From positions 1 through 23,766 of the forward strand of contig ATSW01001787.1 in the NCBI GenBank assembly GCA_000444245.1: a DNA stretch of 23,766 nucleotides, read 5' to 3'. Positions 17,001 through 22,734 of the stretch are shown here, piece by piece. This DNA is from Botryllus schlosseri (Eukaryota > Chordata > Ascidiacea > Stolidobranchia > Styelidae). The notes under the pieces are model-generated. The model saw nothing but the letters and a program-made list of their open reading frames with translations. It searched no databases and had not been told where the DNA came from. How positions within the stretch are numbered: position 1 is the first letter of the stretch; every line of letters begins with the position of its first letter. Both the position numbers and the translations under genes were made by a program.

Positions 17001-18086
17001 GTCTCGTGAGGAAAATCAAAGTCGGAATAAACCAAAGCAAACTGCCGCGGCCCGGGTGGGTTCGATTTAATCTATTGATCGGGTTTGGGTGATCTAGTTC
17101 AGTTGAAATAGAAGCGATTTTGGAGAATTAAATTCATCATTTCAAAACTTCATGAGATTGAGGTTAAATGAAGTACAAACGACTTGTAGTAATTCTGTAG
17201 AAGTAGAATGTTCACTTTTTGGATTACCCGAATACTTTTGACCTAGGGTAATCATCACCAACTAGTCGAGAATTGAGAAGAATCCACAGCATGGTCACAA
17301 AGTGCAATGAAATAGACATGGTCTTCAATGCGGTGTAAATCTGGCATTATATTGTTTGTGGTTGCATGAAGGCTACATATTTGAACCTTACACATCTTTC
17401 GCACTGTTATATCGAGTGATGCTCGGGTGTACTGAATTTTGCCTGACACTAAAGATCAATGTGGAAAAATTCCTGTGTTTCTCCCGAACAGCTCAAAGCG
17501 ATGGGATTCGACGAGGCCACCGCCAAAGCTTGTCTGCATCATTTTTCCGGTGCAATGGAGGAGGCCGCCGAATATCTGGCCAATGCGACAGGCGAGATCC
17601 CGGCAGAATGGGTCGAGGCTTATAGGGGCAATTTGGTATGTCGGATTTAATGTTTACCAAACTGATTAGTTGTTTTATGAATAATTATCATTATTACAGA
17701 GGTGATCAGGGTATTCATCGTTGCTACTCGAGTAGAAGTAGAAATAACGTCTTTGAAATCTTCTCAAGTACAAGTAGAGATTTACCAGTAAGTTTAATAA
17801 CACTGGTCAACAAAATGAAAAAAAAAAATTTGGCAGAACATCTGAGAGCCGCTTCTGGGGTTTTCGAGGTTCCTGCTTACGAATGTCACATTTTGCTTTG
17901 CCGGCACGAATTTTGCAGGACCAAGAGGGCAGCAGCAAGTACACCGAGGATGAGCTGGTGATGATGCGTGAGGTTGCGCAGGACGTGACGCAGAAGCACG
18001 ACGAATATCTCGACGTGATGCTCGATGAAGAAATGGGTCTGATACAGCAATACCGCGCCATGCTCCTTTCAATTGCGCAACATTAA
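4902..18086 (+). CDS. NUB1: NEDD8 ultimate buster 1 (10 exons)
   Basis: Adaptor that binds NEDD8, ubiquitin-like proteins and their conjugates and brings them to the proteasome. Exons: 4902-5057, 7036-7232, 9459-9686, 13437-13797, 15302-15417, 15817-15906, 16352-16465, 16830-17055, 17492-17635, 17919-18086. The spliced coding length is exactly 600 codons with stop (599 aa; human NUB1 is about 600-615). Order: N-terminal LWLPPYSDE segment (23-31); ubiquitin-like domain (~79-155); helical region with HEKGRA, LKRKEY, VDNYAVL and LDIVWCY (194-350); UBA1 (~361-398); basic NLS-like stretch (~407-418); UBA2 (~435-471); UBA3 (~497-526); acidic helical tail (545-599). Junction phases 0,2,2,0,2,2,2,0,0 all agree. 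Three UBA domains correspond to the long NUB1L form. Introns 1-4 are 1.5-3.8 kb and full of transposons. No break in the frame. Confidence 0.96.
5252..6513. mobile_element. Non-autonomous hAT transposon, 1,262 bp, in NUB1 intron 1
   Basis: Inverted termini CAGAGGTGGTCA (5252) and TGACCACCTCTG (ends 6513) are flanked by 8-bp duplications matching at 7 of 8: GAATCGTG 5244-5251 and GATTCGTG 6514-6521. The outer ~180 bp at each end are packed with AGTAGAAGTA / ACTACTTGAAGTA words, probably subterminal transposase sites. The middle (about 5450-6340) has no transposase motif that I recognise. Fragments with the same subterminal words occur at 17722-17785 and 20125-20180. Confidence 0.88.
6610..7035. 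repeat. CTAATTCTAATC-type simple repeat and a dispersed repeat, end of NUB1 intron 1
   Basis: From 6630 to 6730 the sequence reiterates TCTAATYYTAATCYNA words; the same pattern recurs at 22105-22190 and 22900-22990. At 6732-6800 lies a minus-strand copy of the dispersed repeat seen at 14800-14950 and 22735-22887 (AAGCTTGGCT, GTTTCGC, GATACAGTTCTTC). An inverted pair GAAGATAG / CTATCTTC spans 6839-6901. No coding sequence before exon 2. Confidence 0.6.
7036..7232 (+). CDS. NUB1: NUB1 exon 2
   Basis: After acceptor TTTTTCTCAG. Encodes LPQDLVSNC to IIAEKLG, including the first half of the ubiquitin-like fold (IVSLRIKC strand and SIEVSLAISGARLKTIIAEKLG strand-helix, the latter in two overlapping parts). 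Ends in phase 2 before GTGAGT. Confidence 0.92.
7360..7475 (-). repeat. Dispersed repeat family R, minus-strand copy in NUB1 intron 2
   Basis: The reverse complement reads CACAGCATTGTCACGAAGTG through GGCATAATATT to GTATTTGAAC, and aligns over about 110 bp with 17283-17395 on the plus strand. The minus strand is open for 86 codons (7298-7558). Its conceptual peptide (VTKCNEMG, NWHNIPCGG, YLNL) is partly preserved in the second copy, so an ancestral coding sequence is possible. No family recognised. Confidence 0.6.
7533..8487. mobile_element. TIR element with 26-bp perfect inverted ends and GATGAGACA repeats
   Basis: Bases 7533-7558 (GGGGAGAGGAGGCC, then AAGATGAGACAC) and 8462-8487 are exact reverse complements, 26 of 26. 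Inside, variants of AAGATGAGACA or its complement TGTCTCATCTT recur at 7741, 7762, 8103 and 8447, and TGTCTCAACTTACCCCC occurs at 7713 and 8082. These inward subterminal repeats resemble transposase-binding arrays. The ~955-bp element has no recognisable transposase and no clear target duplication, so its superfamily is open. Perfect ends suggest it is fairly young. It lies in NUB1 intron 2. Confidence 0.85.
8652..9309. mobile_element. Non-autonomous hAT transposon in NUB1 intron 2
   Basis: The left end CAGTGATTCCCAACC is paired with right end CAGTTGGGA. Both flanks carry the octamer ACTTAAAT (8644-8651 and 9310-9317), a perfect 8-bp duplication. The right terminus has lost its outermost bases (expected ...GGGAATCACTG). 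C-rich strings follow the left end and precede the right end. Same terminal type as the nested elements in intron 3. Confidence 0.82.
9459..9686 (+). CDS. NUB1: NUB1 exon 3
   Basis: After acceptor CCATTTTCCAG. Completes the ubiquitin-like domain (IEDDLKLICGGRIIEND ... NNIILCLVV) and the charged linker VEKALNEVKRARQGAELLAK. Enters and leaves in phase 2, before donor GTGAGT. Confidence 0.92.
9737..9905. repeat. Degenerate CTAGAACTA minisatellite
   Basis: NUB1 intron 3 begins with irregularly spaced CTAGAACTA / TCGCAGCTAGAACTAC words (near 9743, 9811, 9846 and 9891), a worn tandem repeat without fixed period. A short related stretch, AGTTCTAGTTGCTAG, occurs near 6979. Confidence 0.55.
9950..10025 (+). 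repeat. Possible tRNA-derived SINE head
   Basis: TGACTAAGTGG at 9963-9973 resembles a pol III A box and GGTTCGAAATG at 10003-10013 a B box, 40 bp start to start, close to tRNA spacing. The sequence does not fold into a convincing tRNA. No second copy of its downstream part was noticed here, so this is only a candidate SINE relic. Confidence 0.3.
10026..10689. other. Unrecognised part of NUB1 intron 3
   Basis: AT-rich intronic sequence without coding signal, clear repeat or inverted ends that I could find. Short open frames (e.g. 10357-10548) show no family features. Confidence 0.4.
10690..10799 (-). repeat. Dispersed repeat family P, copy 2, interrupted by hAT nest
   Basis: Reverse orientation of the 4640 copy: AATATATTGATATTGAAAT, GCTGACACTCGTCAGGGGT, CAGCAACGAGTAAGAATTG. 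The hAT nest starting at 10800 inserted at its right edge, in the octamer TTGTATAT. Confidence 0.7.
11491..12770. mobile_element. Inner hAT element (C) of the nest
   Basis: The left end CAGGGCCGTAACAGC (11491) pairs with the right end, which reads CAGGACCGTAACTGC inward from 12770 (13 of 15). Target octamer TCAATACC is perfect at 11483-11490 and 12771-12778. The element is 1,280 bp: a direct ~320-bp duplication (11500-12140), a 164-codon open frame of unknown nature (12155-12649), and a C-rich right end. The frame has none of the hAT transposase features I would look for, such as a BED finger or C-terminal dimerisation motif. Confidence 0.92.
11500..12140. repeat. Direct ~320-bp duplication inside element C
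   Basis: AACAGCACTTCGTCAG occurs at 11500 and 11820. ATCGGGAATTGAA is at 11672 and 11991. The ...ACCCGTTGG... segments also correspond (near 11801 and 12128). Offsets of 319-320 bp show a tandem duplication of one unit, now diverged throughout, so it predates or is old within this copy of the element. Confidence 0.85.
13082..13290. mobile_element. Right end of a further hAT element, left end missing
   Basis: The segment ends AAAGGTTACGAACCACTG at 13290, the inverse of CAGTGGTTCGTAACCTTT, preceded by G-rich strings. The following octamer TTGTAGAT (13291-13298) differs by one base from the TTGTATAT octamers around element A. No matching left end begins at 13082, so the piece is truncated or was paired with the left end at 10800. 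Confidence 0.6.
13437..13797 (+). CDS. NUB1: NUB1 exon 4
   Basis: The largest exon, after acceptor TTGTGTTCAG. Encodes the conserved helical block: EIPAEEKRSL, LHEKGRAILKRKEYELAL, ILSMVDNYAVLCLDIVWCY and AFKKSYGDSLQRLLAIK, closely parallel to human NUB1. Ends in phase 0 before GTAACG. Confidence 0.95.
13805..13930 (-). repeat. Left arm of large inverted repeat in NUB1 intron 4
   Basis: The reverse complement reads ATGCTCTGACGTTTTGG, then AAATGTGCCTCAAACTGGACGC, given here as separate parts of one run. It aligns with 15145-15270 over about 115 bp. It starts 8 bp inside the intron donor. The minus-strand frame reads CSDVLEMCLKLDA, matching CSEVLEMRLKLDA in the right arm; most differences in that block are synonymous. 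Confidence 0.75.
13990..14745. mobile_element. Fragments with pogo/Tigger-like GTGCGTATTATACATGG ends
   Basis: GGGTGCGTATTATACATGGG at 14000 and AAGGGTGCGAATTATACATGG at 14694 (two overlapping halves of a longer match) are direct copies. The second continues GGGCGTACTATACTTTG then AAAATTACGGTA, the terminal style of pogo/Tigger elements of the Tc1/mariner superfamily. No transposase is present and termini on the other side are unclear. Confidence 0.5.
14270..14475. repeat. 51-bp minisatellite, about 3.5 units
   Basis: Units begin with GCCTGAACAATCGCAT or variants at 14300, 14351, 14402 and 14455 (period 51, 51, 53), with a partial earlier unit from about 14275. Each contains AACAGGCC and, in two units, GTGCGCAAGAT-type words. 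It lies in the middle of the inverted-repeat structure of intron 4. Confidence 0.85.
14800..14950 (+). repeat. Dispersed repeat family S, copy 2
   Basis: Aligns with 22735-22887 (AATTGAATTC..., AATCAAGT, GGCAAATGTC, AGCTT, CGATACAGT, TGAAGCATTTT) and, for the second half, with the minus strand of 6732-6800. A medium-aged interspersed repeat; no pol III boxes or inverted ends recognised. Confidence 0.65.
15145..15270 (+). repeat. Right arm of large inverted repeat in NUB1 intron 4
   Basis: Partner of 13805-13930: ATGCTCCGAAGTTTTGG, AAATGCGCCTCAAGCTAG. It ends about 31 bp before the exon 5 acceptor. Together the two arms bracket almost the whole 1,504-bp intron. Confidence 0.75.
15302..15417 (+). 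CDS. NUB1: NUB1 exon 5
   Basis: After acceptor GCATTCACAG. Encodes GSSGSEITMFVRLYVLQAVL then HYHDENYQECSLLLDKAQ (human has VLFLRLYLLQGIRNYHSGND). Ends in phase 2 before donor GTGGGT, which joins correctly to exon 6. Confidence 0.92.
15560..15786. mobile_element. hAT-type terminal fragments in NUB1 intron 5
   Basis: CAGAGTTGTAACCTAGTTAC at 15564 resembles one hAT left-end type, and AACGTTTGGGAAGCACCG, ending near 15783, resembles the reverse of a CGGTGCTTCCCAAAC end. They differ in sequence, so they are probably remnants of two elements. The second ends about 33 bp before exon 6. Confidence 0.45.
15817..15906 (+). CDS. NUB1: NUB1 exon 6
   Basis: After acceptor CATTCCATTCCAG. Encodes FAKMVAVDQDKVSDLMGLGL then SAREARRALR, the first two helices of UBA1. 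The usual M-G-F/Y loop reads L-G-L here. Phase 2 at both junctions; donor GTGATT is non-consensus but the join to exon 7 is in frame. Confidence 0.9.
15907..16351. other. NUB1 intron 6
   Basis: 445 bp with no repeat family I could identify. Open frames on both strands (for example 15958-16263) show no conserved features and are taken as chance. Confidence 0.45.
16352..16465 (+). CDS. NUB1: NUB1 exon 7
   Basis: After acceptor TCTTTTTCCAG. Encodes QNNMNVTLASQWAFKQREEN (end of UBA1), then a highly basic stretch, KKRERERRRKRKMQ, at the position of the human NUB1 nuclear localisation signal. Ends in phase 2 before GTGAGT. Neighbouring frames are also open because of the purine-rich sequence. Confidence 0.9.
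16735..16803 (+). repeat. Dispersed repeat family P, partial copy
   Basis: TTCAATTGTATATTGAAGTT, CTGCACC and GTGAGTCTC match 4728-4770. The copy lies within about 30 bp of the exon 8 acceptor. Confidence 0.65.
16830..17055 (+). CDS. NUB1: NUB1 exon 8
   Basis: After acceptor TACCCGTTTCAG. Contains UBA2: IESYHHLVDTMGFDPGLAVE, then ALKHANNAMSDAIEMISND, with a canonical MGF loop. A charged linker rich in Asn, Lys and Gln follows. Ends in phase 0 before GTGGGT. Confidence 0.93.
17240..17420 (+). repeat. Dispersed repeats P (partial) and R in NUB1 intron 8
   Basis: 17240-17275 (GGTAATCATCACCAACTAGT, CGAGAATTG) matches the family P copy at 18165-18195. 17283-17395 is the plus-strand copy of family R (partner 7360-7475): CACAGCATGGTCACAAAGTG ... 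CATATTTGAACC. Confidence 0.65.
17492..17635 (+). CDS. NUB1: NUB1 exon 9
   Basis: After acceptor TTTCTCCCGAACAG. Encodes UBA3 (LKAMGFDEATAKACLHHFSG, AMEEAAEYLANATG) and EIPAEWVEAYRGNL; human NUB1 has a matching LPPEL segment after its last UBA. Phase 0 at both ends, donor GTATGT. Confidence 0.93.
17722..17785. repeat. Fragment of the AGTAGAAGTA hAT family
   Basis: CTCGAGTAGAAGTAGAAATA and TCTCAAGTACAAGTAGAGAT match the subterminal part of the hAT element at 5252-6513. It lies in NUB1 intron 9 and has lost both ends. Confidence 0.6.
17919..18086 (+). CDS. NUB1: NUB1 exon 10 (terminal)
   Basis: After acceptor GAATTTTGCAG. Encodes YTEDELVMMREVAQDVTQKH, DEYLDVMLDEEMGLIQQYRA and a short end. It parallels the human C-terminus (HEEDYLDSTLEDEEIIIAEY), the NEDD8-binding end of the protein. 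TAA stop at 18084-18086. Confidence 0.93.
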   Translation, partial: DQEGSSKYTEDELVMMREVAQDVTQKHDEYLDVMLDEEMGLIQQYRAMLLSIAQH

Positions 18087-18090
18087 TAAA
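18085..18090 (+). terminator. NUB1: Candidate polyadenylation signal overlapping the NUB1 stop
   Basis: AATAAA begins at the second base of the TAA stop codon. A second AATAAA at 18127-18132 lies inside a family P repeat. Use of the first would leave a 3' untranslated region of only about 15-30 bases; which is used cannot be told from sequence. Confidence 0.5.
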
Positions 18091-18107
18091 ACCTTGTGGA
18101 TTCAATT

Positions 18108-18215
18108 GCATAATATATTGATATTGAAATAAAAACGAATATTTTCGGCCGACACTCGCCAGGGCTAATCATCAGCAACTAGTAGAGAATTGGAAAGAAC
18201 ATTGCACGTCAATGA
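18108..18215 (-). repeat. Dispersed repeat family P, copy at NUB1 3' end
   Basis: AATATATTGATATTGAAAT, GGCCGACACTCGCCAGGGCT and CAGCAACTAGTAGAGAATTG match 10690-10790 and the reverse complement of 4640-4720. It begins 22 bp after the NUB1 stop and contains the second candidate poly(A) signal. Confidence 0.7.
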
Positions 18216-18239
18216 AGCCTTGTGTTTCAGTGAATTTTT

Positions 18240-18540
18240 GCTGAAACCTCAACCTGTTGACATGTCCGAGTCGGGTCTCAACATAGTGTTGTGACCGGAG
18301 TCCAAGTCATTTGTTCACAGTTCAGGTCGTGTTCAACTCACTTTTTACAGCTCGGCTTGGTGATATCGAATGCCTCGCATTCATAATATACTAATTTCAA
18401 CAGTTTTGGGCCTATTTTCAAGTACCAGCACTGATAGATGTAATACGAATAATGTGACTGTACAATTCTTCGAAGTTACAGCGAAATGCTTGCCTTGGCC
18501 GTTCGAGTTATTCGCATATTCCGTATTTTCAGAAAATAAG
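18240..18540. repeat. GAGTC-family repeat, second copy
   Basis: TCCGAGTCGGGTCTC, GGAGTCCAAGTCATTTG and TTCATAATATACTAATTTC correspond to the DCAKD intron copy at 3200-3460. It is interrupted or followed by a LINE fragment at 18541; CGAGTCGGGTCATT reappears after the LINE at 18672. Confidence 0.55.
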
Positions 18541-18671
18541 TCATCATCATTGGTTTATTAGCAATTTTTATCAGTTCAATATACCACAAAATGCGATACA
18601 ATGAAAAGATAGGAAGCAGTCGAAGCGACTTGGAGTAGTCTATGAAATCAGACACCCACCTTAGCCTAGGC
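18541..18671 (-). mobile_element. LINE 3' end, copy 2
   Basis: Same 3' terminus as 1825-2217 (tail complement TCATCATCATTGGTTTATTA at the left edge). Retains only about 130 bp of the 3' untranslated region, truncated at GCCTAGGC. Confidence 0.85.
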
Positions 18672-18698
18672 CGAGTCGGGTCATTATTCTATACAATA

Positions 18699-19020
18699 GG
18701 GTTACCATATTTTGGACATCTGAAAAGAGGACACCTTTTCAAAACTTTCAGACTCGCAATACCGGAGGAAAATCCTGAAAAATCGTAAATTTTTTGCACT
18801 TCGTCGTCGGTTGACTAAAAAACGATCGAATTTCCGGCCCGTCTCCCGAAATGGGCGCCGGAGCGGTACTTCAGTGCTGATTTACTGTATCTCAGTCGAA
18901 TTTTGCCCTACATTTAACCAAAATTCTCAAAAAAGAGGACATTTGGGCGTCCCCGAGGACGTATTCAAAAAAGTCAAAAGAGAGGACATATACTCTTAAA
19001 AGATCGACGTACGGTAACCC
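18699..19020. mobile_element. MITE with GGGTTACCATA termini, copy 2
   Basis: GGGTTACCATATTTTGGACA at the left and ACGGTAACCC at the right, with TA on both sides (18697-18698 and 19021-19022). Shares GAGGACA words and GGTTGACTAAAAA (18809) with copy 1 (3592-3844), but its centre is longer and different. TA duplication suggests a Tc1/mariner-like non-autonomous element. Confidence 0.8.
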
Positions 19021-19022
19021 TA

Positions 19023-19324
19023 GGCTATTATACAACCCTGATCATAGCGAAAGTTGCATCCAAACTTAAATCTTTCTGGATTATAATTAGATCTGGGCAA
19101 AATCAAGCGCTTTTATGATTCAATTCCTAGTATGGATGATTATCGCATTTTTGAGGCGATACCGATAAAACCTATGTCTTTGTCGACCGCCGATATATTC
19201 TAAAACTAAATTCAAAAGATACGGCATATACCTAAAAGCGCGTTTTCGAAACTCCAGAGCATTTATTTGAACAGCTTTATTGCCATTGCTGCGCTTGTGT
19301 GCATCGAAACACCTATAAGCAGAG
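19023..19324. other. Unrecognised intergenic segment
   Basis: No gene recognised. A minus-strand open frame of 71 codons (19120-19335) includes YRYRLKN, by chance or by descent similar to the right arm of the intron 4 inverted repeat (TATCGGTATCGG at 15220). No further evidence for a gene. Confidence 0.3.
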
Positions 19325-19332
19325 CTCATCAG

Positions 19333-19468
19333 CAATGTTCCCTCTGAGCTGCGCTGCTGGAACAGTCTGCGCGTACAAAAAACCTGCTATCATGGACCGT
19401 TATCCAAGGAACCGCGCAGTACGGTGGTATGTTTGCGCAGACTCGTGCGAAATTAGAGGGAGACACTG
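19333..19468. mobile_element. Short hAT MITE, 136 bp
   Basis: Left end CAATGTTCCCTCT and right end AGAGGGAGACACTG are imperfect inverted repeats. Flanking octamers CTCATCAG (19325-19332) and CCCATCAG (19469-19476) match at 7 of 8. The interior carries GCTGCGC / GCGCAG words typical of short hAT MITEs. Confidence 0.75.
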
Positions 19469-19501
19469 CCCATCAGTAGTGAAGTATTACTCCTTTTTCA
19501 G

Positions 19502-19575
19502 AGTACACAAGTCAGGTGCGGTCATTGCCCCAAATATTTCGATGAATTCTTTACCTCGGAATCAAAAGCACACAA
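19502..19575 (+). other. Possible isolated exon with CxxC motif
   Basis: Preceded by a strong acceptor (CTCCTTTTTCAG) and followed by donor GTAAGC. The 74-bp segment reads STQVRCGHCPKYFDEFFTSE, then SKAHK, in one frame. The C-x2-C...F...H pattern recalls a zinc finger, but Cys-to-His spacing is 14, not the usual 12. No companion exon was found and a LINE fragment follows directly. It could be an exon of an unseen gene, part of the LINE, or chance. Confidence 0.25.
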
Positions 19576-19589
19576 GTAAGCTACAACAC

Positions 19590-20028
19590 ACGCGCGTCCA
19601 CGTCGTCCAGATATCATAATGATCGACCGAAAATATCATCGCTCCATCCAATATGCCGGATCTGACGTGTGGAGCAGTATCCCGCCGGTCATCCGACAGT
19701 CGACGATCATGTCCACATTCAAGTCGAAAAACAAGCAATTTCTACTAAATAAATACTAGTCAGCCCACATATTATTACCGGACCACGACCTAACCTATCA
19801 ATCTCGCCTTCCGTAACATGCCACCCTGTTTTTGTCGCATGCTTTTCTATACCATCTTCTTTTACTTTTCATTCAGTGTGCATGCCTCCTATGACCTATT
19901 TACATCGCCTAGTAGGCGAAGGTGGTGTCTGATTCCAAAGAATGCTCCAAGTCGTTTCGACACCTTCCTATCTTTTCATTGTAACGCAATTTTGTGGTGT
20001 ATTGAACTGATAAAAATTGCTAATAAAC
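19590..20028 (+). mobile_element. LINE 3' end, copy 3 (longest)
   Basis: On the plus strand: YNTRASTSSRYHNDRPK, then HRSIQYAGSDVWSSIPPVIR and MSTFKSKNKQFLLNKY with a stop, then the 3' untranslated region to GCTAATAAACC. The YNTR...GxxxWxSxP order is the usual C-terminus of CR1/L2/Jockey-type reverse-transcriptase ORFs. The first block is offset by one base from the second, so this copy is inactive. Opposite in orientation to the other copies here. Confidence 0.85.
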
Positions 20029-20124
20029 CGAACCGAACGAGTAGGTTTTGGCCTGCTCGCAATACCTCATCAAGTGTATATGTACACCGGTTCTACTTGA
20101 CAGTTTTCAGGTGTAATCAGGCCT

Positions 20125-20335
20125 AGAATACTTACTTTTTACTTACTTGTAAATCTCTACTTTTACTTCTACTTGAGTACCGTAGTGTTGGGATGACTCG
20201 AGTCAGACTCGAGTCACTTTGCTAAAATGACTTGACATAACTTGACTCGGCGTACCAGAAATGTGGATTGACTCGTGACTCGGTGCAAAATTCACGAGTC
20301 AATTTCAAGTCATGAAGTAATCGGTGTCGATCAAA
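20125..20335. mobile_element. Adjoining fragments of two hAT-like repeats
   Basis: 20125-20180 (TACTTACTTTTTACTTACTT, TACTTCTACTTGAGTACC) is a minus-strand fragment of the 5252-6513 family. At 20184, GTGTTGGGATGACTCGAGTC starts a GAGTC-rich segment like those at 3200 and 18240 and may be a true left end of that family. No right ends identified. Confidence 0.5.
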
Positions 20336-21438
20336 ATCACTGTATGTTGCATATGTTCAGATTGTTCGCGAAATGCTGGTGTAACCTGTAAGAGCGACCA
20401 ATCATTCAATGACCGTGCGTTTCACTGAGCCTCTATTGTTCTCTCACAAATAATACATTGACCGCACACGCGGTGAATCCGGTGATCGAAGCTTACAGCT
20501 TACGTTGTCGTAACCCTCGTAGTAAAGTAATAGAATAGCAATTTCTATCTGTTCTTACCTTAACCAAACCTCTTGTTTTATTGAAATTGAAGTCGAATAT
20601 AGTTTATATCGTCCTCAACCATTGGCGCAGGCTCGAATGGTATCATATCTATTTGTAAATGGATATAATGTATTGCATCTTATCAATTCCTTTCTTTACT
20701 CTCTATTTTGGCTGGTAACTATAAGCTGAGGCAATGCAATTTCGTAGTTTAAGTTCTACGCATATGTGAGCGATACAGCGCCTTCTTGCATGCATATTTA
20801 ACAAATGCATGCATATTTAACATATTTAACAAACTGTATTTCAGACAGCTAGCAAATTGCAATGACGTAATCATGCCTCATCTTTCTGAGTCAGGATCAG
20901 AACTTGTTCTACATTACCGAACGTAATGTTTCGCTGCTGCACCGTTTGACATTAGACAGGTTGCTTTTCCTTTTTGTGGCGAAAAATGAAATTTTTCAAG
21001 CCAAGATTTCAAAGCCACCTCACCGTTCTTTGACGACATTCAATGGAAATATCCGTGACTCAAAATAGAAAAATTTCATTCGCTACTCATCAGATCACGA
21101 CTCAGTATTCTATAGTTTCCGATCAATTGTCGATGCCAAGAACGTCTAACCGTGCACAATTATTGTGCTCGAATCGGGTTTCCAATTACCGGAAGCGCGC
21201 GGCGAGTTATAGATGCGCGCGCCCGGAGCATATGGAGATACGCGCCACACACAATGCTCTGCGCGTGACTTTACGTAGCGACAATACAAGCATAGGCGTA
21301 TGTAATCAATTGCTGTACTTCCGACGACGCCAAAGCGGCACGTTGATGAATTTCAGGCACGCATTGCGTGTAGTTTGTAGTCATGTTAGTGTTCTGGGAG
21401 CAGTGTCAGTTTATAAAAAATTTCATCATTTCAAAACG
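20336..21438. other. Unrecognised intergenic region
   Basis: About 1.1 kb with no gene or transposon that I could identify. A short direct repeat, TGCATGCATATTTAACA, occurs at 20788 and 20806. A GC-rich island with GCGCGC words spans about 21185-21300. The 141-codon open frame at 21043-21468 runs into a LINE fragment and shows no conserved features. Confidence 0.45.
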
Positions 21439-21439
21439 T

Positions 21440-21765
21440 CACAAGACTGTGATGCAATGAAAAGATAGGAAGGTGTCGAAACGATTTAGAGCAGTCTTTA
21501 TATTGAGACACCCATCCTGGGCCTAGGCGACGTAAAGAAAAGGGATGCACACTGGATGCAAAGAAATAGGGTTAAAATAAAGCTCAGTAAGCGAGGTGAT
21601 ATGTCAGATCAATTCGAGGTCTGGTAATCTTGAAGTCTGACTAGTATTCATTCAGTGGAAATTGCTGCATTGTGACTTGAATGTGAACCTGCTCGACTAC
21701 TGTTTTATAGTCGGCGAGATACTGTTCCACACTTGAGGTCGGCATACTTGGAAGAGCCGGATCGG
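21440..21765 (-). mobile_element. LINE 3' end, copy 4 (diverged)
   Basis: AATGAAAAGATAGGAAGGTG, ACACCCATCCTGGGCCTAGG, GATACTGTTCCACAC and GGTCGGCATACTTGG match copy 1 on the minus strand, with many differences. A further weak resemblance begins near 21786 (TTTCAAAACG, GTCGAGACGACTTGG) and may be a second, older fragment. Confidence 0.75.
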
Positions 21766-22094
21766 TACAGTCTTATTAATATCGAACGTTTCAAAACGCT
21801 ACGAGTTTGTGCTAAAATGGGTTCGAAAGGGTCGAGACGACTTGGACAACTAGATAATTCTGCGTGTGTAATTTGACTTATCAAATCAAATTGCCGGTAA
21901 ACTAGAGAAATGTTTGTATATGTCCTTATAAATTCTGGTTTTCCTGAAAATACAGCAGGAGAAGTGTATATTAAGTGGGAAGCGAACCACGCTCGGTGTG
22001 CACTGTGCAGATAATAGCTATTCTCATGCTTATGAGGAGAAATTCTGGTTTGATTTGATATGAACTGAACTCGATTGTGTATTTTTAATTCAAA

Positions 22095-22215
22095 ATCCAT
22101 TTTTTACGATTTCGGTCATTCTAATCCTAATCTAATTTGGGGGAAACCGTGTCGCTATAATTCTAATTCGAATCTAATTTGGAAAATCTGAAACTGTATC
22201 AATCTGTTGGAGTAG
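22095..22215. repeat. CTAATTTGG-type degenerate simple repeat
   Basis: TCTAATCCTAATCTAATTTG repeats with variation (22116, 22158-22185), like 6630-6730. Another stretch at 22900-22990 carries the complement pattern (TTAGATTAGAATTAGATT). Confidence 0.6.
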
Positions 22216-22385
22216 TCTCACAATCAGACTGGGAATAAGAGGCAGGTACTAAATAAAAAGTCACACAATATGACATAAAATGGACAAGCGATGAAAATGA
22301 ATGACGTGTGTGTCGGTAAGCGAGGTCGGTGTGTCAGATTGCGGTCCGATAATCTCGAGAGCTGACTAGCAGCCAATGTTGCAGT
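22215..22385 (-). mobile_element. Very diverged LINE 3' fragment
   Basis: GGTAAGCGAGGTCGGTGTGT, GGTCCGATAATCTCGAGAGC and TGACTAGCAGCCAATG parallel copy 1 (GGAAGCGAGATCGATAGGTC ... GGTCCGGTAATCTTGAGG). The rest is poorly conserved, so this is the oldest copy. Confidence 0.5.
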
Positions 22386-22734
22386 GGAAGAGGCTATATG
22401 TAATCAATGCAGTCCAGATCTAAACTGTCTAAATCAGAAAGAACCTGGAATTCACGAAATGCTTCGGGACAGGGATATCGCGATAGTAAGGCGCCTTCTT
22501 AGATCTTGAGTTGTTTGAAGCTAGTCATTGTTCGAATTCAAAGTCAATGAGCTCCAGAAATGTTTGTTACGTTACGTCAATACATTCGACCGCTTATGAA
22601 TTCGCAGTGCGCAACCCAGACGTTTGCGGTGTGCTGTGTGCGGCCTATTCTACCTAAGTTGGATAAGTGCAAAATTTGCAGCTATTGCCCATATTATGGT
22701 TGGAAATAGCCTACGGAATTTTCAAAAGCTCGGA
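22386..22734. other. Unrecognised intergenic segment
   Basis: About 350 bp in which I see no gene, inverted ends or repeat copy. Confidence 0.4.

Noticed and set aside
21043-21468. 141-codon frame as a gene
   Set aside because: No recognisable motif; its end runs into a LINE fragment and its composition follows a local GC-rich island.
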